NCBI GenBank assembly: GCA_965212245.1
Contig: OZ243107.1
Span: 2,976,001 to 3,040,000 of the forward strand
DNA: 64,000 bases
Direction of reading: 5' to 3'
Source of the DNA: CAKZNE01 sp040222435
GTDB lineage: Bacteria > Bacteroidota > Bacteroidia > Flavobacteriales > Schleiferiaceae
Shown in pieces: positions 8,614 through 18,253 of this stretch (its first letter is position 1; each line of letters begins with the position of its first letter). Position numbers and translations under genes: made by a program. The notes beneath the pieces are model-generated. The model made no database searches, was not told where the DNA came from, and worked only from the letters and a program-made list of their open reading frames with translations.

Positions 8614-9735
8614 TTGGCCGGCAAAAGTAAAAAGAAGGTAGTTGTTAGCGTAACTAATGATCTGGTAACCGATCAACGGGTAAAGCGCAGCATCGAAGTA
8701 TTGCTGGAACTGGGCTTTGAAGTATGTTTTGTGGGGCGCCAGTTAAAAGAGAGTTTACCAATTGACCGGTCTTATAAAACGGTGCGTTTTAAACTATGGT
8801 TTCGTAGCGGTTTTCTCTTTTATGCCAACTATAACCTGCGCCTTTTCTTTTTTCTGTTGTTTCGCAGGTTTGACTTGTACCTGAGTAATGACCTGGACAC
8901 CTTGTTGCCCAACTTTCTGATATCCCGCCTGCGGGCAAAACCGTTGGTATATGACTCGCATGAGTATTTTACCGGAGTTCCGGAAATACAGCACCGCCCG
9001 CTGGTAAAAGGAATATGGCGTTTTTTGGAACGTTGGCTTCTGCCCAAAGCCAATGACTTTATTACGGTAAACCAGAGTATTGCCAGTTTGTATTATGATG
9101 ACTACCAGGTAGTAGCTGAAGTGGTACGTAATATCTCTGATTCACAGTTGCCGGAAGTGCGTAAAACCCGTTCGGCATTGGGTATACCTGATAACGCCTA
9201 CGTACTGATTAACCAGGGGTCAGGGATCAATACAGACCGGGGCATGGAGGAAGCTTTTAAGGCACTAAAAGAAATGGATAATACCATTTTAATGCTGGTA
9301 GGTAAAGGAGATGTAATGCCTTTATTGAAGCAAAAAGCTAAGGAAGAAGGGCTGGAGAATAAAGTGCTGTTCATCTCCCCACAGCCTTACCTTGAAATGC
9401 TGCAGTATACCTTAAATGCAGATTGCGGACTGAGCCTGGATAAGAGCACCAATTTGAATTACAGATTCAGCCTGCCCAACAAACTCTTTGATTATGTAAA
9501 ATGCCATATTCCTGTATTGGTTTCTGATGTGGTGGAAGTGAGTTCAGTGGTGGAGAAATACAATATTGGAGAAGTAATTTCAAATCATGAACCTGACACC
9601 ATCTGTGAAGGAATTGCCCGTATTCGCCAAAATGGAAAAGGCTACTATCAACCAGGGCTGGATAAAGCGGCCGAAGAAAACAACTGGGAGGAAGAGCGAG
9701 TGAAGCTAAAGGATATTTTCAGGAAATACGTTTAA
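8614..9735 (+). CDS. Glycosyltransferase, GT-B fold (group 1 type)
   Basis: A 373-residue cytoplasmic glycosyltransferase. The N-terminal half begins KKVVVSVTNDLVTDQRVKRS and contains LVYDSHEYFTGVPE. The C-terminal half has the donor-binding pattern INQGSGINTDRGMEEAFKAL, IGEVISNHEPD and a family-4 style glutamate region. Acceptor and donor are unknown; a surface polysaccharide or lipopolysaccharide core is plausible given the neighbouring GT2 gene. The best start is TTG at 8614. The frame is open further upstream into queA without an ATG, so the true start is uncertain. The 3' end overlaps the convergent GT2 gene by 17 bp. Confidence 0.88.
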   Translation: MAGKSKKKVVVSVTNDLVTDQRVKRSIEVLLELGFEVCFVGRQLKESLPIDRSYKTVRFKLWFRSGFLFYANYNLRLFFFLLFRRFDLYLSNDLDTLLPNFLISRLRAKPLVYDSHEYFTGVPEIQHRPLVKGIWRFLERWLLPKANDFITVNQSIASLYYDDYQVVAEVVRNISDSQLPEVRKTRSALGIPDNAYVLINQGSGINTDRGMEEAFKALKEMDNTILMLVGKGDVMPLLKQKAKEEGLENKVLFISPQPYLEMLQYTLNADCGLSLDKSTNLNYRFSLPNKLFDYVKCHIPVLVSDVVEVSSVVEKYNIGEVISNHEPDTICEGIARIRQNGKGYYQPGLDKAAEENNWEEERVKLKDIFRKYV

Positions 9736-10612
9736 TTTCCTTAGCCAGGTAGCCCAGTTTAAACAGGTCAAAAGTGTAGAGCTGTGGGTTGAGTCCGTGC
9801 AGCTTTTTAAGCCAGCTGTGTTTCCGGGTTTTGTATAAGCCTATCATAATGGCCAGGGTAGCCGTTTTTTCCAATTTGGATAAAGCTTTAAGTATCCTTA
9901 CTTCTTCGGCAAAACCGGGGTAGTGTTTACGCAGCCACAACAAATTCTTCAATGAATTTTTAGTTTTTTGAATAAACATATCGCTGTTTTCCAATCCTTT
10001 ATGAATGACAAGGTTGTCAATAGCTTTAAAGGGAATTTGAGCGGCTTTAAGCTCATAGGCAAAAAAGGTATCCTCATGGCCGTAGCCTTTAATATCTTCC
10101 CTAAAACTCACTTTTTCAAAAACGGATCGCTGTATCAGAAAGCTGCTGCTGCGAAAAGAGGCGTGGCCCTGTGCCTGCCGGTCCGCTAAAGGAGATATTT
10201 CACGCTCTTTACCGTATAACCAATGGAGGTAGTACTCCGGTGCGGGCCTTTCTTCAGAATAGGTATGGCCACCGCAAATCACGCCTTCCGAACGTTCACT
10301 CCAATAGGTTTTCAGGAAACTTTCATTTTCCACACCCATATCGCAATCCATAAAAAGCAGGTATGTACCCCCGGCTTCATGCGCCAGGTGGTTACGAATA
10401 GCAGCACGGCCCAAATTTTCCGGGAGTTCTAGGTATTGTACTTCCTGCTCCTTTTTAAGCGGGCGGTTGGCCGTCAGAAACTTATCCTGAGAACCATCAT
10501 CGTATAGGCGTACTTCAAAACTGATATTGAGATCGCGGGCCTGTAACAGCAATTCCTGCACCAGTCCCGTTACTTCCTCATTGTAAACGGGTATGCAGAG
10601 CGATAGATCCAT
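9719..10612 (-). CDS. Family 2 glycosyltransferase
   Basis: A 297-residue GT-A fold enzyme. It begins MDLSLCIPVYNEE, followed by VRLYDDGSQD (nucleotide binding), RAAIRNHLAHEA, the metal-binding DxD-like LLFMDCDMGVEN, and GYGHEDTFFAYELKAA with the likely catalytic ED pair. No membrane segment is seen. The reaction would be sugar transfer from a nucleotide-activated donor; the acceptor is unknown. It lies 9 bp downstream of the ftsE-like gene on the same strand, so co-transcription is likely, and it overlaps the convergent GT-B gene by 17 bp. Confidence 0.92.
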   Translation of the reverse strand: MDLSLCIPVYNEEVTGLVQELLLQARDLNISFEVRLYDDGSQDKFLTANRPLKKEQEVQYLELPENLGRAAIRNHLAHEAGGTYLLFMDCDMGVENESFLKTYWSERSEGVICGGHTYSEERPAPEYYLHWLYGKEREISPLADRQAQGHASFRSSSFLIQRSVFEKVSFREDIKGYGHEDTFFAYELKAAQIPFKAIDNLVIHKGLENSDMFIQKTKNSLKNLLWLRKHYPGFAEEVRILKALSKLEKTATLAIMIGLYKTRKHSWLKKLHGLNPQLYTFDLFKLGYLAKEIKRIS

Positions 10613-10621
10613 CCAAGAAAT

Positions 10622-11308
10622 TTACAAACTTTTTTGCACGGTGGAAAAGACCTTGCCGTCATCACATTTAAGGGTTTCATGCGGAAACTTGAGGATGATA
10701 GAATAATCATGTGTAGCCATGAGGATGGCGCGATCATTACGGGATATTTCCTCCAGCAGCAACATGATCTCTTCAGAAGTTCCGGGATCCAGGTTACCGG
10801 TGGGCTCATCCGCCAGTATCAGTTCAGGATCGTTGAGCAGGGCACGTGCTATGGCCACCCGCTGTTGCTCGCCACCCGAAAGTTGATAAGCCATTTTAAA
10901 GCCTTTGGTGGCCATGCCTACCTTCTCCAGCACTTCATTGATCTTGGCGTCCATTTTTTTCTTGTCTTTCCAGCCGGTGGCTTTCAGTACAAAAAGCAGG
11001 TTATCAGAAACACTGCGATCCGTGAGCAACTGAAAATCCTGGAACACAATACCCATCTTTCTGCGTAAAAAAGGGATTTCCTTTTCTTTGATCTGATGCA
11101 GCTTAAAGCCACATACTTCACCTTCGCCATGCCTCAGCGGCAGATCACCGTATAAGGTTTTTAAAAGGCTGGTTTTACCGCTTCCCGTAGCTCCAATAAG
11201 GTATCTGAAATCTCCGGTGTGTATGGAAAGGTTCACATCCGAAAGGATCAGATGGTCATTTTGAAAAATATTCGCTTCCTGTATGTAAATAATAGGTGCG
11301 GTACTCAT
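10622..11308 (-). CDS. ftsE: FtsE-like ABC transporter ATP-binding protein
   Basis: A 228-residue ABC ATPase. Walker A is GATGSGKTS, the Q-loop VFQDFQLL, the signature LSGGEQQR, Walker B LILADEPTG and the switch His in MATHDYS. The motif set and length fit FtsE, the cytoplasmic partner of FtsX, which activates cell-wall hydrolases at division. No ftsX lies next to it, which is common in Bacteroidota. A LolD/MacB-type ATPase is a possible alternative, because these subfamilies share motifs. The promoter would lie in the 177-bp divergent spacer with the TPR gene. Confidence 0.85.
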   Translation of the reverse strand: MSTAPIIYIQEANIFQNDHLILSDVNLSIHTGDFRYLIGATGSGKTSLLKTLYGDLPLRHGEGEVCGFKLHQIKEKEIPFLRRKMGIVFQDFQLLTDRSVSDNLLFVLKATGWKDKKKMDAKINEVLEKVGMATKGFKMAYQLSGGEQQRVAIARALLNDPELILADEPTGNLDPGTSEEIMLLLEEISRNDRAILMATHDYSIILKFPHETLKCDDGKVFSTVQKSL

Positions 11309-11485
11309 GGCGTGCTGTAGGGGAATTTTGGTTCAAATTTAAGGGAATTAAAGGATAAAGCGATGTGTTTATTGCAGAGAACCTTCAATAATAATCAACA
11401 CCTTTCGTTTGAAAAACAATCGGGAAAACAAAATCAGCATTAAGGGAAACCCCTACTTTTAAACATCTATTTGAAACTAAAGAGT

Positions 11486-14400
11486 ATGCCTGGCAAACGC
11501 TTGTGGCTGTCCCTGCTGTTAAGCTCGGTTAGCCTGGTTTTTTCGATACACGCCCAACCGGAACAAATACTGTCCGGGCAGGAAGACCTGTATGAGGAAG
11601 GACTTGAACTGTACAATAAAGGCCAATACGGCCACGCCCAAAAGTTTTTGGATGCAGTGGCAGAAGACGTATATCATCGTAAGCGGGAGACCCGTGCCTC
11701 GGCCGAATATTATGCGGCACTGGCTGCCATGAAACTGTACAATGGCGATGCGCGCGACCGGGTGGAGAAGTTTTCGGAAACTTACGAGTTAAGCCCCTTG
11801 CGCAACCAGCTCTTTCTGGCTTACGCCAATTATCGTTTTAGTACTAAACAGTATCGCGAGTCTGCGGCCTGGTATGATAAGGTGGATAAATTCCGGCTCA
11901 GTGGTGATGATCTCAATGAATATCTTTTCAAAAAAGGATACGCATACCTGAGCATGGAGGAGAATAAAGAGGCGCAAAAGATATTTTTTGAGCTGAAAGA
12001 TAAAAACACCTCCTACGCTAATTCGGCCCGCTATTATTATGCACACTTATTATATACCGATAGTAATTATACTGAGGCGCTTACCAATTTTCTACCCTTG
12101 CAGAAAGATGCTTCCTTCGGACCTTTGGTACCCTATTATCTGGCACATATCTATTACCGCTTAGGCGATTATGATAAATTAGTAGAGGTAGGGAGGGACC
12201 TTGTGGATAAGGCCACGCCTACCCGTGCTCCGGAAATTGCCAAACTTATGGCCGATGCCTTTTACAACAAAGGCCAGTACCAGGATGCTATTGAATACCT
12301 GGAGCTTTACAAGGAGAAAGGGGGGCGTATGGGCACCTCAGACCATTTTCAACTGGGTTACAGCTATTATAAAACCGCCAAATACCGCCTGGCTATTGAG
12401 TCTTTCAATAAAATATCCGGAGGAAATGAGGCCATGCAACAAAGTGCGTATTACCACCTGGGTGATTGTTACCTGAAAGTAGGCGAGAAGCAACAAGCAA
12501 TCACGGCTTTTAAGGCCGCCTCTGAGATCAATGCTTCGGCCACCGTGCAGGAAGATGCGTATTTCAATTATGCGAAGTTGGTGTATGAACTTTCTGATCC
12601 GTATCGCGATGCGATATCCGTACTGAATGACTTTTTAGACTCTTTCCCTGAGTCGCCCCGCCTGAACGAGGTAAACCGTTACCTGGCCAACTTATACGTA
12701 ACCACCAAAGATTACGACAAAGCTTTACTGGCTATTAAGCGTACTGGTTTAAGTACGCCTGAAATGCAGGAGGTATATCAAAAAGTAGCTTTTTACCGTG
12801 CTACGGAAATTTTCAATTCCCTTAAATATCAGGCGGCCATTGATCGCTATGAAGAGTCTTTAAAATACCCCATTAATAAACCCATTGTAGCGCTCAGTAA
12901 ATACTGGATTGCTGAGGCCCGCTATCGCATGGAGGAATACGATTCGGCATTGGCCGGTTTTGAAGCTTTCAGGAATAGTGCGGGCGCCTTTAATATGAGT
13001 GAGTACAACCGCTCTTTATACCAAACCGCCTATGCCTATTATAAAAAGTTTGACTTTGAAAAGGCGGCTACCAACTTCCGCAACTTTACCCGTGATGCGG
13101 AGAAGAAAGACCCCCGGGTACCAGATGCTTACTTACGTTTAGCCGATAGCTACCTGCTTACCGGAGGCTACCTGGTAGCGGCTGAATTTTACAGCTCGGC
13201 TTTAAAGAACAACACCCGCGAGGCCGATTACGCCTATTTTCAGCGGGCTGAATGTTTGGGGCTGGCTGGTAAAAAGGAACAGAAAATAGCTGAACTACAG
13301 AATCTTTTGAAAAAATACCCCAATAGCGTATATGCAGAAGATGCGCAGTATGAAATTGCGGTTACTAACCTGCAGATGGAGAATTATGACCAGGCCAGGA
13401 AGGGGTTCAATAGTTTTATTGCCGATCATCCACAATCCGATAAAATACCCGGAGCCAAACTGCAAATAGGCCTGGTGTACAGCAATACCGATCGTAATGC
13501 TGAAGCACTTACAGCCTTCCAGGGCGTGGTTAAGGATTATCCCGGTACGGATGAATCTATTGAAGCAGTAGGATTGGCCCGCCTGATCTACGCCCGGCAA
13601 AATCGTATCAGCGATTACCTGGACTGGGTGGACGGCTTAGACTTTGTGAACTTTGAACGCTCCACTTTGGATAGTACCGCCTTTAACGCAGCTTTTGATA
13701 TATACTCTTCCGGAGATTGTAAAGAAAGCATAAAGGCCCTGAGTAATTACCTGAGCCGTTTTGAGAAAGGAATTTTTGCGCTGCGCTCCAATTATTACCT
13801 GGCCGAATGTGCCAATACCCTCAACCAGGTGTCACAGGCCCGCGAGGCCTATGAAGCAATTCTTGAGTTTCCCCGTAATGAATACACTGCGATGGCTTTG
13901 GCCAACGTGGCTCATATGGCCTATCAGGCAAAGGAATATGCCAGGGCCAGGAATTACTATAAGCAGCTGGCAGATATAGCCCAGGAAAAAGCACAACGCA
14001 CCCGTGCCCATGCCGGTATTATGCGCAGCAGCTTTGCTCTGGGTGATTTTAGTGAAGCAGCGGTACATGCCGATCTGGTGTTGGGTATGGAAATACAGGA
14101 TGCAGCCCTGGTACTGGAAGCACGGCAAACTGCGGCCACTTCTTACTATAAGAAGGGCGATCTGGATCAGGCCCTGTTGCGTTACGAAGAGATCAGCACT
14201 ACCTCAGAGGGAGAGGCCAAGGCCATAGCGCTGTATTATAAGGCCGATATTCTGCACCAGAAAGGGGAGTATGAAAACTCTACCACTGTAGTGTATAAGC
14301 TTATTGAAGATCTGCCTTCTTTTAAAGAATACAAACTGAAAGCTCTTTTAATATTAGCCCGAAACTTCTGGAAACTGGAAGATATTTTCCAGGCCAATTA

Positions 14401-14629
14401 TACGCTTGATTTTGTGATCAGCAGTGAGTACAGTCCGGTTATACTGGAAGAGGCCCGTAATCTGAAGGAAGAGATCAAACTATCAGAACAGCAGGCAGCT
14501 GAACAAAAAACAGAGCTTAATCGCAGCAATAGCGAACCCATTATTCTAAATGAAGGAGAAGGGCTTATGCTGATTGATGAGCCGGAAGAAGCTATGGAAC
14601 CTATGGACACAACTTTAAGGAATGAGTAG
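11486..14629 (+). CDS. Large exported TPR-repeat protein
   Basis: A 1047-residue protein with a signal peptide (cleavage near SIHAQ, residue 26) followed almost entirely by tetratricopeptide repeats. Repeated units read like GQYGHAQKFLDAV, YRLAIESFNKIS, KQQAITAFKAAS, ENYDQARKGFNSFI and GDLDQALLRYEEI. The array suggests a periplasmic or outer-membrane scaffold for a protein complex. The last 50 residues are acidic and Met-rich (EPEEAMEPMDTT). I chose ATG 11486; a TTG at 11471 would add five residues. The gene overlaps the following barrel gene by 8 bp. This TPR-plus-barrel pair is recurrent in Bacteroidota, but I know of no assigned function. Confidence 0.9.
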   Translation: MPGKRLWLSLLLSSVSLVFSIHAQPEQILSGQEDLYEEGLELYNKGQYGHAQKFLDAVAEDVYHRKRETRASAEYYAALAAMKLYNGDARDRVEKFSETYELSPLRNQLFLAYANYRFSTKQYRESAAWYDKVDKFRLSGDDLNEYLFKKGYAYLSMEENKEAQKIFFELKDKNTSYANSARYYYAHLLYTDSNYTEALTNFLPLQKDASFGPLVPYYLAHIYYRLGDYDKLVEVGRDLVDKATPTRAPEIAKLMADAFYNKGQYQDAIEYLELYKEKGGRMGTSDHFQLGYSYYKTAKYRLAIESFNKISGGNEAMQQSAYYHLGDCYLKVGEKQQAITAFKAASEINASATVQEDAYFNYAKLVYELSDPYRDAISVLNDFLDSFPESPRLNEVNRYLANLYVTTKDYDKALLAIKRTGLSTPEMQEVYQKVAFYRATEIFNSLKYQAAIDRYEESLKYPINKPIVALSKYWIAEARYRMEEYDSALAGFEAFRNSAGAFNMSEYNRSLYQTAYAYYKKFDFEKAATNFRNFTRDAEKKDPRVPDAYLRLADSYLLTGGYLVAAEFYSSALKNNTREADYAYFQRAECLGLAGKKEQKIAELQNLLKKYPNSVYAEDAQYEIAVTNLQMENYDQARKGFNSFIADHPQSDKIPGAKLQIGLVYSNTDRNAEALTAFQGVVKDYPGTDESIEAVGLARLIYARQNRISDYLDWVDGLDFVNFERSTLDSTAFNAAFDIYSSGDCKESIKALSNYLSRFEKGIFALRSNYYLAECANTLNQVSQAREAYEAILEFPRNEYTAMALANVAHMAYQAKEYARARNYYKQLADIAQEKAQRTRAHAGIMRSSFALGDFSEAAVHADLVLGMEIQDAALVLEARQTAATSYYKKGDLDQALLRYEEISTTSEGEAKAIALYYKADILHQKGEYENSTTVVYKLIEDLPSFKEYKLKALLILARNFWKLEDIFQANYTLDFVISSEYSPVILEEARNLKEEIKLSEQQAAEQKTELNRSNSEPIILNEGEGLMLIDEPEEAMEPMDTTLRNE

Positions 14630-16328
14630 CATGAAATATTGGACTGCATTGATACTAAGCTGCGGCTGGGCTGTTACGGTTTTTGCTCAGCCCGGTAACC
14701 TGGGACAACTGGAACTGAAGGTTACAGATAAGTATAAGGCCCGGGTTGGGGAAGCTACCAAAGTGAGTGATTTTCCTGATTTTAAGGATACTACCACCAG
14801 TAAAATACCGGTGAATTACTCCATTGTAAGCCAACCCATAGGGGTGAAGTTTGATCCTGACCCTATACAACCGGCCCGCATTGCTAAAATTCCGGTAGAA
14901 GATCTGCACCAGGGTTTGGTACGGATAGGGGCTGGCTTATACAATACCTTTTTAGGAGAAGTGTATTACAACAGTGGACGTTCTTCCAAATACAGTTACG
15001 GGTTTTCCGGGCAACACTTTTCTACTCAAAGCGGGGTAAGAGATCTGGCCTATGAATCCAATGGAATGAGCCGGAACCATGTAAATGCGTATTTAAACCG
15101 TTTTTACAAGAACCTTACGTGGTCTACCAAGGCCTATGGACGTTTTGATAAAGTAAGTTATTACGGTTTGGGTACGGCAGACACGGCCCGGTTTAGCGGA
15201 GAAGAAGAAATACCGGAGCCTCCTTATAACTGGTACCGCCAGTTTGGTATACAAAGTAACCTGGTAAGCCCTGATGATAAAGCTATGGGCTGGACACGCA
15301 AGCTGGGTATTGACTATTATTTCCTTTCAGACAATTACAATACGCAGGAAAACAATTTCAAGCTGCTGTCTTCTTACGCTTTGCCTGCTAAAGATCAAAC
15401 TATTGATCTGGACTTGAATCTTCAATACTTCAATACGGTATACGATTCACTTTCAGACTTTGATCAAAGCTACTTCACACTTCAGATCCGCCCGCACATT
15501 GAAACGTACGTGAACGACTTTCTTTTTAAGTTTGGCTTAAACCTGTATTACAACTCATTAATGACTTCGCTGGAGGACGAAGGAGACGGGGATATCTACT
15601 TTTTTCCCGAAGTAAAAGTGAGTTACCCCATAGTGGAAGATGTGCTGACCACTTATGCGGGTATTGAGGGGCACCTCCAACACAATACTGTACGCTCACT
15701 GGTCAATGACAATCCGTTTATTGATCCCGGGCAGTTTTTAACACCTACGCGCACTACGGATATTTACCTGGGGATGAATGGTGTTATCAGTTCTGCCACC
15801 TCCTTTAACCTGCGGGGAGGTTTTAAAGACGCCAATGGCCTGGCGTTGTATTACCGCAATCCTTTTTATGCTTTTGACTCTATAGCACCAGGTATATCTG
15901 TATTGTATGATGATGCCGATATCTTTTACGCCAGTGGTGAGCTCGCCATAAACCTTAAGAACAACTTACAGCTGAATTTGAGTGGTACACTGCAGTCCTT
16001 CCAAATGAAAAACGTGAAAAAGGCCTGGCACCGTCCGGCCTTTACCGCTAAGCTTGGCGCAGGCTATACCATTAAAGAAAAGATCCGCCTGAAGGGGGAT
16101 ATCCGTTATGTAGGCCCGCGGGTGGCTTTTAACCAGGAAGACAATCCATTGGCCGATAGTGATCTGCCCGGTTATGTGAATGCTAACCTGGGTGTGGAGT
16201 ATCTGTACAATAGTCGTTTGTCTGCATTTATCAATGTATATAACCTGCTGAATACACCTTATGATTATTACCTGGGTTACCAGGCTCAGAATATTAACTT
16301 CCTCTTTGGAATAGGATACCAGTTTTAA
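14622..16328 (+). CDS. Outer-membrane beta-barrel protein (TonB-dependent-receptor-like)
   Basis: A 568-residue exported protein with a signal peptide (cleavage near TVFAQ, residue 23). After a Pro-rich linker (residues 50-90) the body shows alternating amphipathic strands ending in aromatic residues, for example FLGEVYYNSG, KLGIDYYFLSDNY and GVEYLYNSRLSAFINVYNLLN. It ends INFLFGIGYQF with the C-terminal Phe expected of Bam substrates. The late part resembles the barrel of TonB-dependent receptors, but I see no plug domain. Its start overlaps the TPR gene stop, so the two are translationally coupled and probably form one envelope complex. Confidence 0.85.
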   Translation: MSSMKYWTALILSCGWAVTVFAQPGNLGQLELKVTDKYKARVGEATKVSDFPDFKDTTTSKIPVNYSIVSQPIGVKFDPDPIQPARIAKIPVEDLHQGLVRIGAGLYNTFLGEVYYNSGRSSKYSYGFSGQHFSTQSGVRDLAYESNGMSRNHVNAYLNRFYKNLTWSTKAYGRFDKVSYYGLGTADTARFSGEEEIPEPPYNWYRQFGIQSNLVSPDDKAMGWTRKLGIDYYFLSDNYNTQENNFKLLSSYALPAKDQTIDLDLNLQYFNTVYDSLSDFDQSYFTLQIRPHIETYVNDFLFKFGLNLYYNSLMTSLEDEGDGDIYFFPEVKVSYPIVEDVLTTYAGIEGHLQHNTVRSLVNDNPFIDPGQFLTPTRTTDIYLGMNGVISSATSFNLRGGFKDANGLALYYRNPFYAFDSIAPGISVLYDDADIFYASGELAINLKNNLQLNLSGTLQSFQMKNVKKAWHRPAFTAKLGAGYTIKEKIRLKGDIRYVGPRVAFNQEDNPLADSDLPGYVNANLGVEYLYNSRLSAFINVYNLLNTPYDYYLGYQAQNINFLFGIGYQF

Positions 16329-16330
16329 AT

Positions 16331-16744
16331 ATGTCAGAAGCCTCAAAAATAGAATACCAGGGTGCTTTGCGTACCAAAGCCACACATCTCCGTTCAGGAA
16401 AAGAGTTGATCACAGATGCCCCGGTTGATAATCACGGGCGTGGCGAAGCTTTTTCACCCACCGACCTTGTAGCTGCGGCTCTTGGTAGCTGTATGGTCTC
16501 CATAATGGGTATTAAAGCCCGTTCAATGGATTTTGACCTGGAGGATGCTTCGGCCACCGTCACCAAGATTATGGCATCTTCACCCAGGCGTATAGCGGAA
16601 GTACAGGTACACATCCGTTTAAAGCAGAATTGTGATGACCATACCCGTAAGGTTTTGGAGGAGGCTGCCCGGCATTGCCCCGTAGCCAAAAGTCTGCATA
16701 GTGACCTTAAACAAACACTCTCTTTTGAGTGGATTAATGATTAG
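16331..16744 (+). CDS. OsmC family peroxiredoxin-like protein
   Basis: A 137-residue OsmC/Ohr fold protein. The two conserved cysteines are in LGSCMVSIMG and RHCPVAKSLH, so it could reduce organic hydroperoxides with thiols. It begins only 2 bp after the barrel gene, so it can share that transcript, but a metabolic link is not evident. Length and motif spacing match the family; whether it belongs to the OsmC or the YhfA-type subgroup cannot be told by eye. Confidence 0.9.
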   Translation: MSEASKIEYQGALRTKATHLRSGKELITDAPVDNHGRGEAFSPTDLVAAALGSCMVSIMGIKARSMDFDLEDASATVTKIMASSPRRIAEVQVHIRLKQNCDDHTRKVLEEAARHCPVAKSLHSDLKQTLSFEWIND

Positions 16745-16774
16745 AAGTTATCTTAGGCCCCAAATTTCCAAAGT

Positions 16775-17617
16775 ATGTTTTCGAATAATGATATAGCGGA
16801 GTATTACGATACTACTCAGAATCACTATGAAAAGTGGTGGGATCTTAAAAAACACCATTCCCTGCATTATGGTATATGGGATAAAAGCACCCGCACCTTT
16901 GGTGATGCTTTGGAAAACACCAACCGCCAGTTATTTCAGGCAGCCGGTATTCAACCAACGGATAAAGTACTGGATGCGGGTTGCGGTGTGGGAGGTGCGG
17001 CCTTCTTTATTCATGGTACCGCAGGTGCTGAAGTAAACGGTATTTCATTAAGTGAAATGCAGGTGAGCCAGGCTAATGCTATGGCGGGCGAAAAGGGGGT
17101 GAGCGATAAGGTAAAGTTCCATGTAATGGATTTCACCAAAACCGATTTCCCGGATGAATCATTTGACGTGGTGTGGGCTTGCGAAAGCGTATGCCATGCT
17201 GCTGAAAAAGCTGATTTTATCAAAGAAAGTTACCGATTACTTAAAAAGGGCGGCCGGCTTGTTTTGTTTGACTTTTTCCTCACCAAAAAAGGGGTGGAAG
17301 ATTCGTCAAAGTGGATTGATAAATGGAAAAGAACCTGGGCGGTGCCGGATTTCGTCACCAAGGAGTATTTTATGGATAAGGCCCGCGAAAGTGGTTTTGC
17401 AGAAGTAAATCATCAGGATTATACTTCCAACATCCGTAAAAGCGCCAGGCGAATGTTGTACGGCTCTATGCTGGGCGTAACTTTTGCGGAAGGCTATGCC
17501 CTTTTGCACCCTAAGGTTTCAAGGTTTGCCCGTGATCATTACAAATGTGGGTATTACCAGTACCGGGCCTTAAACCATGATTTGTGGAGGTATCAGCTTA
17601 TTAAAGCTGTAAAATGA
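16775..17617 (+). CDS. SAM-dependent small-molecule methyltransferase
   Basis: A 280-residue class I methyltransferase. The SAM-binding motif is VLDAGCGVGGAAFFI, followed by GISLSEMQVSQANA, the acidic VMDFTKTDFPDESFDVVWACESVCHA and RLLKKGGRLVLFDFF. The ACESVCH stretch and the N-terminal YYDTTQNHYEKWW with HYGIWD are like gamma-tocopherol/sterol C-methyltransferases, so a lipid or quinone-like acceptor is plausible. The gene overlaps the next small exported protein by 4 bp. A similar but clearly different methyltransferase occurs at 44585. Confidence 0.88.
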   Translation: MFSNNDIAEYYDTTQNHYEKWWDLKKHHSLHYGIWDKSTRTFGDALENTNRQLFQAAGIQPTDKVLDAGCGVGGAAFFIHGTAGAEVNGISLSEMQVSQANAMAGEKGVSDKVKFHVMDFTKTDFPDESFDVVWACESVCHAAEKADFIKESYRLLKKGGRLVLFDFFLTKKGVEDSSKWIDKWKRTWAVPDFVTKEYFMDKARESGFAEVNHQDYTSNIRKSARRMLYGSMLGVTFAEGYALLHPKVSRFARDHYKCGYYQYRALNHDLWRYQLIKAVK

Positions 17618-18156
17618 TAGATCTTAAAGTAGTGCATAAATCCATTTCCATTTTTATACTCTTCATTTTTGCTTTGGGAGCTTATGCTCAGGAAGAAGTT
17701 ACACCTGCCATTGCTCATGAAGAAAGCCTGATGAAGGCCGCAGAGCAGTTTGCGGCAGCCACTGAAAAACTGGATTGGAATAAAGTTATTGACCTTACAT
17801 ATCCACCATTAGTGAAATTGAACGGGGGTCGCCAGACTTTAATACGTCAGGCTAAGCTCTCTGATCAAAACCTGAAACAACAGGATTTTGAATTGCAGGA
17901 AGTGGAGCTTTCGGCTCCTTTACGGGAAACTCCGGTAGGGGAGTACTTGCTGGCTATAGTGCCCATCCGCCTCACCTTTAAAGGGCCTTTGGGAAAGCTG
18001 TTTTCGGAGTCCAGTTTATTGGGTGTTTCGGAAGACGATGGCCAAAGCTGGAGCTTTATTTCCATGGCGCAGGCGGATATGAACCAGGTGATAGAATTGT
18101 TCCCCAAACTACCCAAAACCTTTGTGATTCCCACCAAGCGTATTTATCAGGAGTAA
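17614..18156 (+). CDS. Exported protein of unknown function
   Basis: A 180-residue protein with an N-terminal hydrophobic segment (residues 10-25, cleavage near GAYAQ), so it is likely periplasmic. The body has a helical first third (EESLMKAAEQFAAATEKL) and a beta-rich remainder, roughly the shape of an NTF2/SnoaL-like domain, but I do not recognise a family. Its ATG overlaps the methyltransferase stop (ATGA), so it is translated from the same message. It is the last core gene before the repeat-rich island; REP copy A lies 36 bp after its stop. Confidence 0.75.
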   Translation: MIDLKVVHKSISIFILFIFALGAYAQEEVTPAIAHEESLMKAAEQFAAATEKLDWNKVIDLTYPPLVKLNGGRQTLIRQAKLSDQNLKQQDFELQEVELSAPLRETPVGEYLLAIVPIRLTFKGPLGKLFSESSLLGVSEDDGQSWSFISMAQADMNQVIELFPKLPKTFVIPTKRIYQE

Positions 18157-18191
18157 GCTTTATTTTGGTTAACGAAGTGGCAGGGATATTC

Positions 18192-18214
18192 AAGCGTAGC
18201 GGGACGCTACGCTT
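18192..18214 (+). repeat. REP palindrome copy A
   Basis: AAGCGTAGCG + GGA + CGCTACGCTT: the near-perfect palindrome repeated through the island, here with one extra G (23 nt). The left flank, GAAGTGGCAGGGATATTC, resembles that of copy C upstream of the RAYT, so this is the transposase 5'-side type of end. Confidence 0.9.
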
Positions 18215-18253
18215 AGGATTAGTTGACGCAATATTTAGATGAGGCGTAAAAGG

